From positions 103,037-167,036 of the forward strand of contig CANGLW010000003.1 in the NCBI GenBank assembly GCA_947454955.1: a DNA stretch of 64,000 nucleotides. Direction: 5' to 3'. The stretch is from Comamonadaceae bacterium (lineage in GTDB: Bacteria > Pseudomonadota > Gammaproteobacteria > Burkholderiales > Burkholderiaceae_C). The position numbers were made by a program, and so were the translations under genes. The notes under the pieces were generated by a model, which saw only the letters and a program-made list of their open reading frames with translations, ran no database searches and was not told where the DNA came from. This document shows positions 25,169 to 33,554 of this stretch, piece after piece. How positions within the stretch are numbered: position 1 is the first letter of the stretch; each line of letters starts with the position of its first letter.

Positions 25169-27552
25169 GCAACCTCCTTGGTGTGCACAGACTGCTTGGC
25201 AGCCAGGGCTTGCAACAAGCGCCTGGGCGTGATGGGCAGCTCCGTGACCTCGACCTTCAAGGTTTTCAAGGCATCGTTCACCGCATTGGCAATCGCCGCA
25301 GGCGGGGCAATCGCACCGCCCTCCCCCACACCTTTTTGACCGAAGGTGGTGTAGGGCGACGGGGTTTCCATGTGGATGATGCGTGGTGTAGGCACTTCGG
25401 TAGCCCCTGGCAAGGTGTAGTCCGCCAAGGTCGAAGCGAGTGGCTGGCCTTGCTCGTCGTAAGGCATCTCTTCGTACAGCGCAGTGCCGATGCCTTGGGC
25501 CAAGCCACCCAGAATCTGGCCATCGACAATCATGGGGTTGACCATCACGCCGGCGTCTTCCACCACCACATAGTCCAAAATTTGCACATGGCCAGTGCCC
25601 GTGTCCACCGACACTGCCACAGCGTGGCAGGCGTAGCTGAAGGTGCCGGTATCGACCTTGGCTTTGTAGCCCACGGTCACTTCAAGACCTGAAGGATCCA
25701 CATCGGCGGGTAACAACTGCGGCTGGCGGTACCAAATGTGGGCCACCTCACCCAGGGTGAGTTTTTTCGTGCCGTCGGCGTTCGACACCGCGCCATCGCT
25801 GAACACCAAACTCTCGGCCGGCAACTCCAGCACTTTGGCGGCGATGTGTTTGACGCGCAAGAGCATCTGCTTGCAGGCTTCGGCCACCGCGCCGCCCGAC
25901 ATCACCATGCAACGCGAACCCCAGGTGCCGGTGGAGTAAGGCGTCATGCCGGTGTCGCCATGCAACACACGCACATGCGCCGGGCTGATACCCATCACCT
26001 GATTAGCCACTTGGGCCAAGGTGGTCTCTAGGCCCTGGCCATGCGAGTGCGCACCAATGCGCAACTCCAGCATGCCGTCAGGTGTCAGGCGCGCACCGCA
26101 TTGTTCATGGCCTGGCACCATGGGGATGCCCCAGCCAAAATAAACCGAGGTGCCGTGAGCAGCTTGTTCGCAATAAACCGCCATGCCCACGCCGATGAAC
26201 TGGCCATCGTCTGGGTTTTGCGCGCTGTTTTGTTGGGTCTGCCGGGCTCGCCATTTAGGGATATCGATGGCTGCCACCGCACGACGGATGGCCTCGGGGT
26301 AATCACCCGAATCGAAGTGTTTCTTGGTGATGTTGTTGTAGGGCATCTCATCGGCTTGGATGATGCTTCTGAGCCGCGCCTCATGCGGCTCAATACCCAC
26401 TTCGCGCGCCATGCTGTCGATCATCACTTCCAGCGCAAAGCACACATCGGTTCTGGCCACCCCGCGGTACGGCAGGATAGGTGGCTTGTTGGTGGCCACC
26501 GACCAAGCCTTGCAACGGTAACCATCCATCTTGTAGGGGCCAGGCAAGATGGAAGCCACTTGCGCGGCCTCTAAGCAGGCTGAGAAGGGGTAGGACGAGT
26601 AGGCCCCTGAATCTACCGTGGCTTCACAGTCGATTGCCAATAAACGCCCGTTGGCATCGCCATACACCGTGATGTCATAAGCGTGTTCACGGCAGTTGGC
26701 ATTGGCGCTCAATTGCTCGCGCCGGTCTTCGATCCACTTCACCGGCTTGCCCAAATGGCGGGCCAACCAGCCCAGGCAAATTTCTTCGGGCAACAAAATG
26801 CCTTTGTAGCCAAAGCCGCCACCCACATCCGGGGCAATCACGCGGATGCTGGCTTGATCGATGCCTAAGCACTCGGACAAACCAGCGCGGTTGATGTGCG
26901 GCATTTGTGCTGCGCTGTGCATCACCAACTGATGCAGCCGGCGGTTCCACTCGCACACCACGCCACGGCCTTCCATGGGTGCCATAGACTGACGGGCTGT
27001 GCGCAATTGCCGGTTCACTTTGACCGCGGCCGTGCGCTTGATCTCTGACAAATCGTCGTCGGCCAAGGTGGTGAGAAACAGGTTATCACCCCATGCCTCG
27101 TGCACCAATGCAGGCGGGGAGGTGCGCGCAGTGAGCATGTCCACCACCGCGGGCAACTCTTCAAAATCAACAAACACCTGCTGCGCAATGTCTTCTGCCT
27201 CAGCACGCGTAGGTGCCACGCACATGGCGATCATCTCGCCAACCTGGCGCACCTTGTCTTTGGCCAAGGGCCATTGCTCTGAAGGCTTGAAACCCGCGAG
27301 CCGGGTGACAGCACGGATCGGGTTCACGCCCGTCATGTCAGCCATGGTGAACACAGCGTGCTCATGCCCGGCCGGCTTTTCAATCGACACGATGCGACCG
27401 TGCGCGATGGGGGAGCGCACAAAGGCCACGGCCATCATGCCGGGCAACTTGATGTTGCCCACGTACTCGCCTTCACCCGCCAGGAAACGCTGATCTTCCT
27501 TGCGTCGCAAACGGGCGCCTACGCCCTGGTGCTTGGTGTCAGGCAGGGTCAT
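25165..27552 (-). CDS. Molybdenum hydroxylase, molybdopterin-binding large subunit (CoxL-like, not CO dehydrogenase)
   Basis: This 795-residue catalytic subunit of the xanthine oxidase family hydroxylates a carbon next to nitrogen or a carbonyl, using water. The N-terminal hammerhead domain starts at ARLRRKEDQRFLAGEGEYV. PDVGGGFGYKG and AHSHGQGLETTLAQV are cofactor-binding stretches, and Glu744 in KGVGEGGAIAPP is the conserved base. The loop near residue 360 reads PYRGVART. True CO dehydrogenases have a VAYRCSFR loop with an active-site Cys, so this is not a form I CoxL. The operon context (importer, amidohydrolase, DUF1116) suggests an N-heterocycle or similar amide-bearing substrate. Overlap with the amidohydrolase gene is 4 bases (ATGA). 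Confidence 0.93.
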   Translation of the reverse strand: MTLPDTKHQGVGARLRRKEDQRFLAGEGEYVGNIKLPGMMAVAFVRSPIAHGRIVSIEKPAGHEHAVFTMADMTGVNPIRAVTRLAGFKPSEQWPLAKDKVRQVGEMIAMCVAPTRAEAEDIAQQVFVDFEELPAVVDMLTARTSPPALVHEAWGDNLFLTTLADDDLSEIKRTAAVKVNRQLRTARQSMAPMEGRGVVCEWNRRLHQLVMHSAAQMPHINRAGLSECLGIDQASIRVIAPDVGGGFGYKGILLPEEICLGWLARHLGKPVKWIEDRREQLSANANCREHAYDITVYGDANGRLLAIDCEATVDSGAYSSYPFSACLEAAQVASILPGPYKMDGYRCKAWSVATNKPPILPYRGVARTDVCFALEVMIDSMAREVGIEPHEARLRSIIQADEMPYNNITKKHFDSGDYPEAIRRAVAAIDIPKWRARQTQQNSAQNPDDGQFIGVGMAVYCEQAAHGTSVYFGWGIPMVPGHEQCGARLTPDGMLELRIGAHSHGQGLETTLAQVANQVMGISPAHVRVLHGDTGMTPYSTGTWGSRCMVMSGGAVAEACKQMLLRVKHIAAKVLELPAESLVFSDGAVSNADGTKKLTLGEVAHIWYRQPQLLPADVDPSGLEVTVGYKAKVDTGTFSYACHAVAVSVDTGTGHVQILDYVVVEDAGVMVNPMIVDGQILGGLAQGIGTALYEEMPYDEQGQPLASTLADYTLPGATEVPTPRIIHMETPSPYTTFGQKGVGEGGAIAPPAAIANAVNDALKTLKVEVTELPITPRRLLQALAAKQSVHTKEVA

Positions 27553-28820
27553 GCAGCCACCTGCTCTTCCAACTTGGGCAAAACGGGCGCGTCAGCCTCG
27601 TAACGCTGCCCCAAACGGATGCAATACGCAGGACGCAGCAAACGGTCTGCCACGATTTGTGTGCCTTCGTTGTCATTCAGCACCCAGCGGCCACGATCGT
27701 CATGCAGCACACTGATGTCCGCATCCACTCCAGGCTTCAAAGACCCCATCTGATCGCTCATGCCCGCCATCGCAGCTGGGCCAGTCGTGACCATGGGCAC
27801 GATGTCTTCCAATTTCAACCCCAAGGCAAGCATGGCCGTCATGGTGGACACCAGGGAGAACCGAACCTTACCGGCAAACATGTGCTCGTCGTCCGAATGG
27901 GCTTCGGGTGTACCAGCCGGCTTGGGGATGGGCGTGTTGTAGCCATGCATATCGGCCCCCAAGGTGTGGGGCATGATGCCGGCATCCAGAGCAATTCGGG
28001 CCATCTTGTAGCTGAAGTGGGAGCCGTGTCCCACATCCACCTTCAGGCCACGCGCCAAGGCCTCGCGCACGATGGGGTGCACCTTGCCTTCGCGGTTCAC
28101 AAAACCACCAGGGTGGCGTGTGAAAGGGTGAGCCAAGATGTCACCAGGCTTGAGTAAGTTGACGACCTGTTCCAGGATGGTGTCTGCATCAACCCCATTG
28201 GCACCTTGCTCTGGCAGGGGCCAGAGTTGACCAAAATGGATGTAAAGCGGCAGGTCAGCTTGCTTGGCAATTTCGGCCGACAAGCGCATGACCTCAATAC
28301 CCCAGCGCGCAAAGCCACCCAGTTCAGCGTGGGCTTTGAAGCCCTTGACGATGTCGCGGTTCTCCATGGCAGCGCGCACCGTGGCGTCGACATCCAAGCA
28401 ATCAGGCTTGTAAAGCGAGGGGTAGTAGTGCCCCTCCAAACCGCCCACCAGGTAGGAAGACAAAAAGGCCAGCACTTTGCTTTTCTTCGCATTCACCACG
28501 AATTCGCGGAATGCCGGAAGGGTCATGCACGAAGGCCCGCCTTGGTCAATCAAACCTGTGACGCCCGAGTGCACCCCAGACAAGTCAGCGTCTACGCCAA
28601 ACCGACCGGTGACATATTGGAAAACGTGAGCGTGGGTGTCGATCAAACCCGGCAGCACCAATTGGCCACGGGCATCGATGGTTTTAGCAGCCAAGCCGGG
28701 GTTGATGTCGGCCTGCACTGCAGCTATTTTTCCGTCTTTGACGGCCACATCCATCACACCGTTGAGTTGTTGCGACGGGTCAATCACGTGACCACCGCGT
28801 ACAAGCAGGTCATACATCAT
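27549..28820 (-). CDS. Amidohydrolase/deacetylase-family metallohydrolase (dihydroorotase-like)
   Basis: This 423-residue TIM-barrel metal hydrolase of the amidohydrolase superfamily has the entry motif LPGLIDTHAHVFQY with the metal-binding HxH, IVKGFKAH carrying the probable bridging carbamylated Lys, ILAHPFTRHPGG, VDVGHGSHF, and LGADMHGYN with the catalytic Asp. The framing beta-sandwich is visible at both ends (YDLLVRGGHVIDPSQQLNG; GVDADISVL). Closest in layout are amidohydrolase/deacetylase proteins that cleave cyclic or N-acyl amides. Next to a Mo hydroxylase, ring opening of a hydroxylated lactam or imide is the attractive inference. AGGAGG lies seven bases before the first of two tandem ATGs. 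Confidence 0.9.
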   Translation of the reverse strand: MMYDLLVRGGHVIDPSQQLNGVMDVAVKDGKIAAVQADINPGLAAKTIDARGQLVLPGLIDTHAHVFQYVTGRFGVDADLSGVHSGVTGLIDQGGPSCMTLPAFREFVVNAKKSKVLAFLSSYLVGGLEGHYYPSLYKPDCLDVDATVRAAMENRDIVKGFKAHAELGGFARWGIEVMRLSAEIAKQADLPLYIHFGQLWPLPEQGANGVDADTILEQVVNLLKPGDILAHPFTRHPGGFVNREGKVHPIVREALARGLKVDVGHGSHFSYKMARIALDAGIMPHTLGADMHGYNTPIPKPAGTPEAHSDDEHMFAGKVRFSLVSTMTAMLALGLKLEDIVPMVTTGPAAMAGMSDQMGSLKPGVDADISVLHDDRGRWVLNDNEGTQIVADRLLRPAYCIRLGQRYEADAPVLPKLEEQVAA

Positions 28821-28822
28821 GC

Positions 28823-29548
28823 TCAGCCTCCTGAAGAAAATTGCATCGCCTGCTCACGCGCCAGCGCAAGGCGATGCAAGGTGATGTGACGGATTTCAGC
28901 GCGACTTGAATCAATGTGTGATCGAAGCAGCAAGCTGGCTTGGGTCACTTTGCGCGCCAGAATGGCTCGCAAAATCTTGCCGTGGTGCACATAGGCCTCG
29001 TCGATGCGCGCATCCACCGTGAAGTCCAAGCGACGGATGATGCGGATGCGCTCTTGCAAGTCGGCATGAATACGCACCATCTCTCGGTTACCCGCAGCCT
29101 TGACCAGCACGCTGTGGAATTGCTCATCCATCTTGGCCAATTCCACCGGGTCGTAGAGGCGGTTCTTTTCAGGCACCAGCCAGACTTTGCGCAATTCGCT
29201 GAGGTCTGGGAAGGGGTCAGCCACACAGATGCGCTCAACCGCGATGGCCTCTAAGCTGGTACGCACATCGTAGAGTTCTTCAAAGTAGTTGAAGTCCAGA
29301 GGCTTGACCATCCAGCCACTGTGCCCGTCGACTTTGACCATGTAGCCGTCGCGCACCAACATGTGCAAAGCGATTCGCAGTGGTGTGCGAGAGGAGCCCA
29401 CACGGGTGGAGAGCTCGCTCTCGGAGTAGCGCTCGCCCGGGGCCATGCTGAATTCAAAAATTTCAGCCTTCAACTTCTCGTAGACCTGGCTCACCATACC
29501 TAGCTTGTCAACGGAAATAGCGTTTGATGTGTTTCTGCTGCTTGTCAT
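28823..29548 (-). CDS. GntR-family (FCD) regulator of the catabolic operon
   Basis: This 241-residue regulator has a winged-helix domain at about residues 18-85 (QVYEKLKAEIFEFSMAPGER then YSESELSTRVGSSRTPLR) and an all-helical FCD ligand domain with the metal/ligand pattern FNYFEELYDVRTSLEAIA, DEQFHSVLVKAAGN and DEAYVHHGKIL. FCD proteins respond to carboxylic-acid metabolites. It is the first gene of the operon, with 2 bases before the amidohydrolase gene, so it is autoregulated. A 14-bp palindrome inside its promoter is the likely operator. An internal ATG 17 codons on is an alternative start; neither has a good Shine-Dalgarno. Confidence 0.88.
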   Translation of the reverse strand: MTSSRNTSNAISVDKLGMVSQVYEKLKAEIFEFSMAPGERYSESELSTRVGSSRTPLRIALHMLVRDGYMVKVDGHSGWMVKPLDFNYFEELYDVRTSLEAIAVERICVADPFPDLSELRKVWLVPEKNRLYDPVELAKMDEQFHSVLVKAAGNREMVRIHADLQERIRIIRRLDFTVDARIDEAYVHHGKILRAILARKVTQASLLLRSHIDSSRAEIRHITLHRLALAREQAMQFSSGG

Positions 29549-29626
29549 CTCAGTAGTTCAATGAATGGATCACTACAGCGTTTCAACCTGCACAAAAAAT
29601 AACTTGCAATTCGCATGCCACTTTTT

Positions 29627-29659
29627 TGACTCACAGGTTCAAAACCCTGATGTGAGTCA
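29627..29659. promoter_or_regulatory. Inverted repeat downstream of the GntR operon promoter
   Basis: TGACTCACA (29627-29635) and TGTGAGTCA (29651-29659) are a perfect 9-bp inverted repeat with 15 bases between. It lies just downstream of the proposed -10 and would fall at the start of the transcript. It may be a second operator or an RNA stem-loop in the leader. Confidence 0.5.
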
Positions 29660-29687
29660 TACTAGTACAAATTGGGATCCCAATCAA
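29659..29687 (-). promoter_or_regulatory. Promoter and palindromic operator of the catabolic operon
   Basis: On the minus strand TTGATT (29682-29687) and TAGTAT (29659-29664) are 17 bases apart, a 4-of-6 match to each sigma-70 hexamer. Between them lies the perfect 14-bp palindrome ATTGGGATCCCAAT (29671-29684). Its TTGG...CCAA symmetry is of the type bound by FCD-class GntR regulators, and the position would give direct repression. The 29549-29935 stretch holds this promoter, an inverted repeat and a terminator; an 85-codon frame there is not convincing. Confidence 0.6.
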
Positions 29688-29883
29688 GATTCCATATGGT
29701 CTTTGAAATGGTGTCGATGAACCGAAATGAGGCTTGGCTGCCACGCGTGCACATTTTTGAGCTAGGGATAAACCCTAGATCGCCGCAGCTTGGTGCACGA
29801 CTAAGGCAAGCGTGGCAGGCACTGTCTGAGAACGACGAGGTGCATTCGGCTTACTTTGGTGAAGGCAAAGAAAAGCCAGAAAC

Positions 29884-29907
29884 AAAAAACCCACCTTGCG
29901 GTGGGTT
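29884..29907 (-). terminator. Intrinsic terminator after tRNA-fMet / ribosomal operon
   Basis: AACCCACC and GGTGGGTT form an 8-bp stem with a TTGC/GCAA loop (29888-29907), followed on the minus strand by six T residues. It sits 29 bases beyond the initiator tRNA and would end that transcript, and read-through from rplQ as well. Confidence 0.85.
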
Positions 29908-29935
29908 CATGTACAAGCGAGGTGCTTGATTTTGT

Positions 29936-30012
<77 letters not shown>

Positions 30013-30047
30013 GTAGAGGTGTATTGTACCTTGGATAGCTGCTTAAC

Positions 30048-30443
30048 TTACGCTGCTGCGTCAGTATTTGTTTGATCTTGCTCAGCGGGACGATCCACCA
30101 ATTCGACCAAAGCCATGGGAGCGTTGTCGCCCACACGGAAACCCATTTTCAAGATACGTGTGTAACCACCAGGACGGGCCTTGAAACGGGGGCCGAGGTC
30201 GTTGAACAACTTGGTCACGCTGTCGCGGTCGCGCAGACGGTCAAAGGCCAAACGGTGGTTAGCCAAGGTGGCTTCTTTGGCCAAGGTGATCATGGGCTCA
30301 ACCACGCGACGCAGCTCTTTGGCTTTGGGCACTGTGGTTTTGATGACTTCGTGTTCGATGAGCGAGTTCATCATGTTACGAAGCATGGCCAGACGGTGTT
30401 CGCTGGTGCGGTTAAGTTTGCGGAGTCCGTGTCCGTGACGCAT
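30048..30443 (-). CDS. rplQ: 50S ribosomal protein L17
   Basis: This 131-residue protein begins [20 protein letters not shown] and matches L17, which binds 23S rRNA near the exit tunnel. Conserved [14 protein letters not shown] and [18 protein letters not shown] are seen. A short acidic, Gln/Thr-rich tail ends the chain. It is the last gene of the alpha operon, 62 bases after rpoA, in the standard order rpsM-rpsK-rpsD-rpoA-rplQ. Confidence 0.98.
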   Translation of the reverse strand: MRHGHGLRKLNRTSEHRLAMLRNMMNSLIEHEVIKTTVPKAKELRRVVEPMITLAKEATLANHRLAFDRLRDRDSVTKLFNDLGPRFKARPGGYTRILKMGFRVGDNAPMALVELVDRPAEQDQTNTDAAA

Positions 30444-30505
30444 GGTGCTTTCCTTTCGTTATATGCAGACAGCCGTATCAGGTACTGCCTGTTGCACTGG
30501 TTAAA

Positions 30506-31495
30506 TTAACGCTTTTCCAAAGAAGCTGGAGGCCAGGCTTCCAACTTCATGCCCAGGGTCAAACCGCGAGAAGCCAGAACTTCTTTGATCTCGTTGAGTG
30601 ACTTGCGACCCAGGTTAGGGGTCTTGAGCAATTCGTTTTCGGTGCGCTGAATCAGGTCACCGATGTAGTAAATGTTTTCGGCCTTCAGGCAGTTGGCAGA
30701 GCGAACGGTGAGTTCGAGCTCGTCCACAGGACGCAACAGAATCGGGTCGAACTGCGCGCTGCCACGTGGCGACGGCGAATCAAACGCGGCCAACTCGTTA
30801 CCCTCGAGCTGAGCAAACACAGCGAGCTGCTCCACCAAAATCTTGGCAGAAGCGCGCACAGCATCTTCAGCGGTGATGGCACCGTTGGTCTCGATTTCAA
30901 CCACGAGCTTGTCGAGGTCGGTACGCTGTTCCACACGGGCGCTTTCAACGGTGTAGCTCACGCGCTTGACAGGCGAGAACGACGCGTCGAGCACGATGCG
31001 GCCGATGGATTTGGTCTGGTCGTCGGCGTGACGACGCATGGTGCCAGGCACGTAGCCACGGCCCTTTTCCACCTTGATCTGCATGTCGAGCTTGCCACCT
31101 GCCGACAGCGTGGCGATCACGTGGTCGGGGTTGATGATCTCAACATCATGGGGGGTCTGGATGTCACCCGCTGTGACCACACCTTCGCCGTCTTTACGCA
31201 GGCTCAGGGTCACTTCATCACGGTTGTGGAGCTTGAACACCACACCTTTGAGGTTCAACAAAATGTTGACCACATCTTCTTGCACGCCGTCGATGGACGA
31301 GTACTCGTGCAGCACGTTGGCGATGGTGACTTCCGTGGCGGCAAAGCCAGGCATGGAAGACAACAACACGCGGCGCAGTGCGTTACCCAGGGTGTGACCA
31401 TAGCCACGCTCAAAAGGCTCCAGTGCCACTTTGGCACGGTTGTGGCCGAGCTGCTCGACGTTGATGGTTTTGGGTTTCAGCAGATTTGTTTGCAT
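30506..31495 (-). CDS. rpoA: RNA polymerase alpha subunit
   Basis: This 329-residue alpha subunit has the N-terminal dimerisation domain ([20 protein letters not shown]) that nucleates core polymerase assembly. After a linker, the C-terminal domain reads [20 protein letters not shown] and [19 protein letters not shown], which contacts UP elements and activators. The length and both domains are standard. It lies between rpsD and rplQ. Two short hairpins occupy the 102-base gap before it. Confidence 0.98.
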   Translation of the reverse strand: MQTNLLKPKTINVEQLGHNRAKVALEPFERGYGHTLGNALRRVLLSSMPGFAATEVTIANVLHEYSSIDGVQEDVVNILLNLKGVVFKLHNRDEVTLSLRKDGEGVVTAGDIQTPHDVEIINPDHVIATLSAGGKLDMQIKVEKGRGYVPGTMRRHADDQTKSIGRIVLDASFSPVKRVSYTVESARVEQRTDLDKLVVEIETNGAITAEDAVRASAKILVEQLAVFAQLEGNELAAFDSPSPRGSAQFDPILLRPVDELELTVRSANCLKAENIYYIGDLIQRTENELLKTPNLGRKSLNEIKEVLASRGLTLGMKLEAWPPASLEKR

Positions 31496-31553
31496 TCAGA
31501 CTTCCTATCAATACCCCCGGCTCGTTACACCGGCAAGGCTGGTGAAGCACCCA

Positions 31554-31594
31554 AATCGCGACGAGCGCGATTCAGGAACGGATTCAGTTGAATC
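31554..31594 (-). promoter_or_regulatory. Two stem-loops between rpsD and rpoA
   Basis: AATCGCG/CGCGATT (31554-31572, 5-base loop) and GATTCA/TGAATC (31581-31594) are perfect stems in the rpsD-rpoA gap. They may mark processing or attenuation that sets rpoA output relative to the ribosomal proteins. No T-run suggests full termination. Confidence 0.45.
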
Positions 31595-31597
31595 AGA

Positions 31598-32221
31598 TCA
31601 GCGAGAGTACAACTCGACGATCAACGATTCGTTGATGTCAGAGCCGAATTCATCACGATCGGGCACTTTCTTGAACGTACCTTCAGCTTTGTCAATGTTG
31701 ACTTCCACCCAAGCAGGGATGCCCACTTGTTGAGCCAATTGCAGGGCTTCAACAATGCGGTTTTGCTTTTTGGATTTTTCACGGACAGCCACCACATCGC
31801 CAGTTTTGACGCTGTAGGAGGGGATGTTCACGGGGTTGCCGTTCACGGTGATGGCCTTGTGGGACACCAACTGACGAGCTTCAGCGCGCGTGGAGCCAAA
31901 GCCCATGCGGTACACCACGTTGTCCAGACGGGACTCGAGCAAGAACAACAGGTTCGCACCGGTGTTGCCTTTGCGGCGATCGGCTTCAGCGAAGTAGCGG
32001 CGGAACTGACGCTCCAACACACCATAGGTGCGCTTGACCTTCTGCTTTTCACGCAGTTGCACGCCGAAGTCAGAGGTACGGGCACCGGAAGTACGGCCGT
32101 GCTGACCAGGTTTGCTGTCGAATTTGGCCTTGTCGCTGATGGAGCGGCGAGCGCTCTTCAGGAACAGGTCGGTGCCTTCGCGGCGGGATAGTTTGGCCTT
32201 GGGGCCGAGATAGCGTGCCAC
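31598..32221 (-). CDS. rpsD: 30S ribosomal protein S4
   Basis: This 207-residue S4 binds 16S rRNA early in assembly and in E. coli represses its own operon. The start is GTG ([16 protein letters not shown]), with AAGGA eight bases before it. The S4 RNA-binding domain reads [20 protein letters not shown] then [12 protein letters not shown]. The N-terminal segment lacks the four-cysteine zinc motif, so this is the Cys-free form. Three hairpins lie in the 105 bases that separate it from rpsK. Confidence 0.98.
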   Translation of the reverse strand: MARYLGPKAKLSRREGTDLFLKSARRSISDKAKFDSKPGQHGRTSGARTSDFGVQLREKQKVKRTYGVLERQFRRYFAEADRRKGNTGANLLFLLESRLDNVVYRMGFGSTRAEARQLVSHKAITVNGNPVNIPSYSVKTGDVVAVREKSKKQNRIVEALQLAQQVGIPAWVEVNIDKAEGTFKKVPDRDEFGSDINESLIVELYSR

Positions 32222-32245
32222 TTGAACGTCCTTCTATGTCAACTG

Positions 32246-32320
32246 CTGCAGAACTCTGCAGGAGCTGCTACACATTCGGTAGCAGCGGTGGGCTTGTTAA
32301 TAAAGGCCTGCAAGCAGGCC
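32246..32320 (-). promoter_or_regulatory. Three consecutive stem-loops between rpsK and rpsD
   Basis: In transcript order these are GGCCTGC/GCAGGCC (32305-32320), followed by TTTATTAA and so attenuator-like; then GCTGCTAC/GTAGCAGC (32264-32286, 8 bp, 7-base loop); then CTGCAG/CTGCAG (32246-32261). All stems are perfect. They fill an unusually long gap before rpsD, and a leader for S4 feedback control or mRNA processing is plausible. Confidence 0.6.
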
Positions 32321-32326
32321 CGATGC

Positions 32327-32731
32327 TTAGATGCGGCGGCGCTTTTGAGGGCGGCAGCCGTTGTGCGGCACGGGGGTCACATCAGCGATGGTGTTGATGC
32401 GAATACCGAGTGCTGCCAAGGCACGAACCGACGACTCGCGACCAGGGCCAGGGCCTTTGATCTCGACGTCGAGGTTTTTGATGCCTTGCTCAATGGCGGC
32501 GCGACCAGCCACTTCAGAAGCCACCTGGGCTGCGAAGGGGGTGGACTTGCGTGAGCCCTTGAAACCTTGACCACCCGACGAAGCCCAAGACAATGCATTG
32601 CCCTGGCGGTCGGTGATGGTGATGATGGTGTTGTTGAAAGAAGCGTGAACGTGCGCGATACCGTCGGCAACGTTTTTACGAACTTTCTTGCGCACGCGTT
32701 GTGCTGCGCTATTGGATGGTTGCTTGGCCAT
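32327..32731 (-). CDS. rpsK: 30S ribosomal protein S11
   Basis: This 134-residue S11 lies in the platform of the small subunit near the E-site m[22 protein letters not shown], then [13 protein letters not shown] and the basic C-terminal [12 protein letters not shown] are all present. It sits 19 bases after rpsM. The product is full length and unremarkable. Confidence 0.98.
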   Translation of the reverse strand: MAKQPSNSAAQRVRKKVRKNVADGIAHVHASFNNTIITITDRQGNALSWASSGGQGFKGSRKSTPFAAQVASEVAGRAAIEQGIKNLDVEIKGPGPGRESSVRALAALGIRINTIADVTPVPHNGCRPQKRRRI

Positions 32732-32750
32732 GATGTTCTTTCAGTGCCTG

Positions 32751-33116
32751 TTATTTTTTCAGGGATTGAGCGGCTTTACGCGGACCTTTGCGGGTACGTG
32801 CATTGGTACGGGTACGCTGACCACGCATGGGCAGACCACGACGATGGCGGAAACCGCGGTAGCAACCGATGTCCATCAAACGCTTGATGTTCATGGTTGT
32901 TTCACGGCGGAGGTCACCCTCGATCGTGAACTGAGCGATCTGGTCGCGGATTTTTTCGAGATCACCGTCCGTCAGGTCTTTGACCTTCTTGGAGAAAGCG
33001 ATGTCGCATGCCACGCAAATTTTGCGTGCACGGGTACGACCAATACCAAAGATTGCGGTCAAGCCGATTTCAGCGTGCTGATGCGGCGGGATGTTAATAC
33101 CAGCGATACGTGCCAT
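32751..33116 (-). CDS. rpsM: 30S ribosomal protein S13
   Basis: This 121-residue S13 is a head protein that contacts the P-site tRNA and the B1 bridges. It begins [19 protein letters not shown] and ends in a basic tail, with the conserved [19 protein letters not shown] (as [13 protein letters not shown]). It is the first gene of the classical alpha operon but here follows rpmJ by 24 bases in the same long transcript. Confidence 0.98.
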   Translation of the reverse strand: MARIAGINIPPHQHAEIGLTAIFGIGRTRARKICVACDIAFSKKVKDLTDGDLEKIRDQIAQFTIEGDLRRETTMNIKRLMDIGCYRGFRHRRGLPMRGQRTRTNARTRKGPRKAAQSLKK

Positions 33117-33140
33117 GTTGGTCCTCTATAACTCTTGCAA

Positions 33141-33254
33141 TCAGCCTTGACGCTGTTTGTGACGCGGATCTGTGCAGATCACGCGAACAACGCCCTTGCG
33201 GCGGATGATTTTGCAGTTACGGCAAATTTTTTTGACCGAAGCCGAAACTCTCAT
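33141..33254 (-). CDS. rpmJ: 50S ribosomal protein L36
   Basis: This 37-residue protein begins [19 protein letters not shown]. It keeps the zinc ligands (CRNC, then the Cys in VICTDP and the His in PRHKQ), so it is the zinc-binding C+ form. The ATG at 33254 and TGA at 33141-33143 were read directly. It lies between infA and rpsM, the usual betaproteobacterial place. Confidence 0.96.
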   Translation of the reverse strand: MRVSASVKKICRNCKIIRRKGVVRVICTDPRHKQRQG

Positions 33255-33329
33255 TTCACTCTCCTAAAACTCTTAAACGTTGGCTTGTTTGCTTTTCAGC
33301 GCCCAAGCGGTTTGCCCACAAAACTGACC

Positions 33330-33548
33330 TTATTTGGCGCGGAACACAATCCGCGCTCGGGTCAAGTCATAAGGCGTCAACTCAACCGTTACCTTGTCTC
33401 CCGGCAGGATGCGGATGTAATGCATCCTCATCTTCCCGGAAATATGGCCAAGTACCACATGACCATTTTCTAACTTCACTCTGAACGTCGCGTTGGGCAA
33501 GTTCTCAACAATCTCGCCCGACATTTGTATAACGTCGTCTTTCGCCAT
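33330..33548 (-). CDS. infA: Translation initiation factor IF-1
   Basis: This 72-residue OB-fold protein begins [20 protein letters not shown], with [20 protein letters not shown] and [22 protein letters not shown]-1 occupies the A site of the 30S subunit during initiation. It follows secY by 6 bases, an arrangement common in beta- and some gammaproteobacterial spc operons. Confidence 0.97.
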   Translation of the reverse strand: MAKDDVIQMSGEIVENLPNATFRVKLENGHVVLGHISGKMRMHYIRILPGDKVTVELTPYDLTRARIVFRAK

Positions 33549-33554
33549 CTCGGT

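Noticed and set aside
25165..27552. Annotation of the large Mo subunit as carbon-monoxide dehydrogenase
   Set aside because: The active-site loop is PYRGVAR, without the Cys-containing AYRCSFR loop of CoxL form I.
29672..29929. 85-codon frame between the GntR gene and the tRNA
   Set aside because: It begins inside the palindromic operator, runs through the terminator stem, and has no ribosome site or similarity I can recognise.
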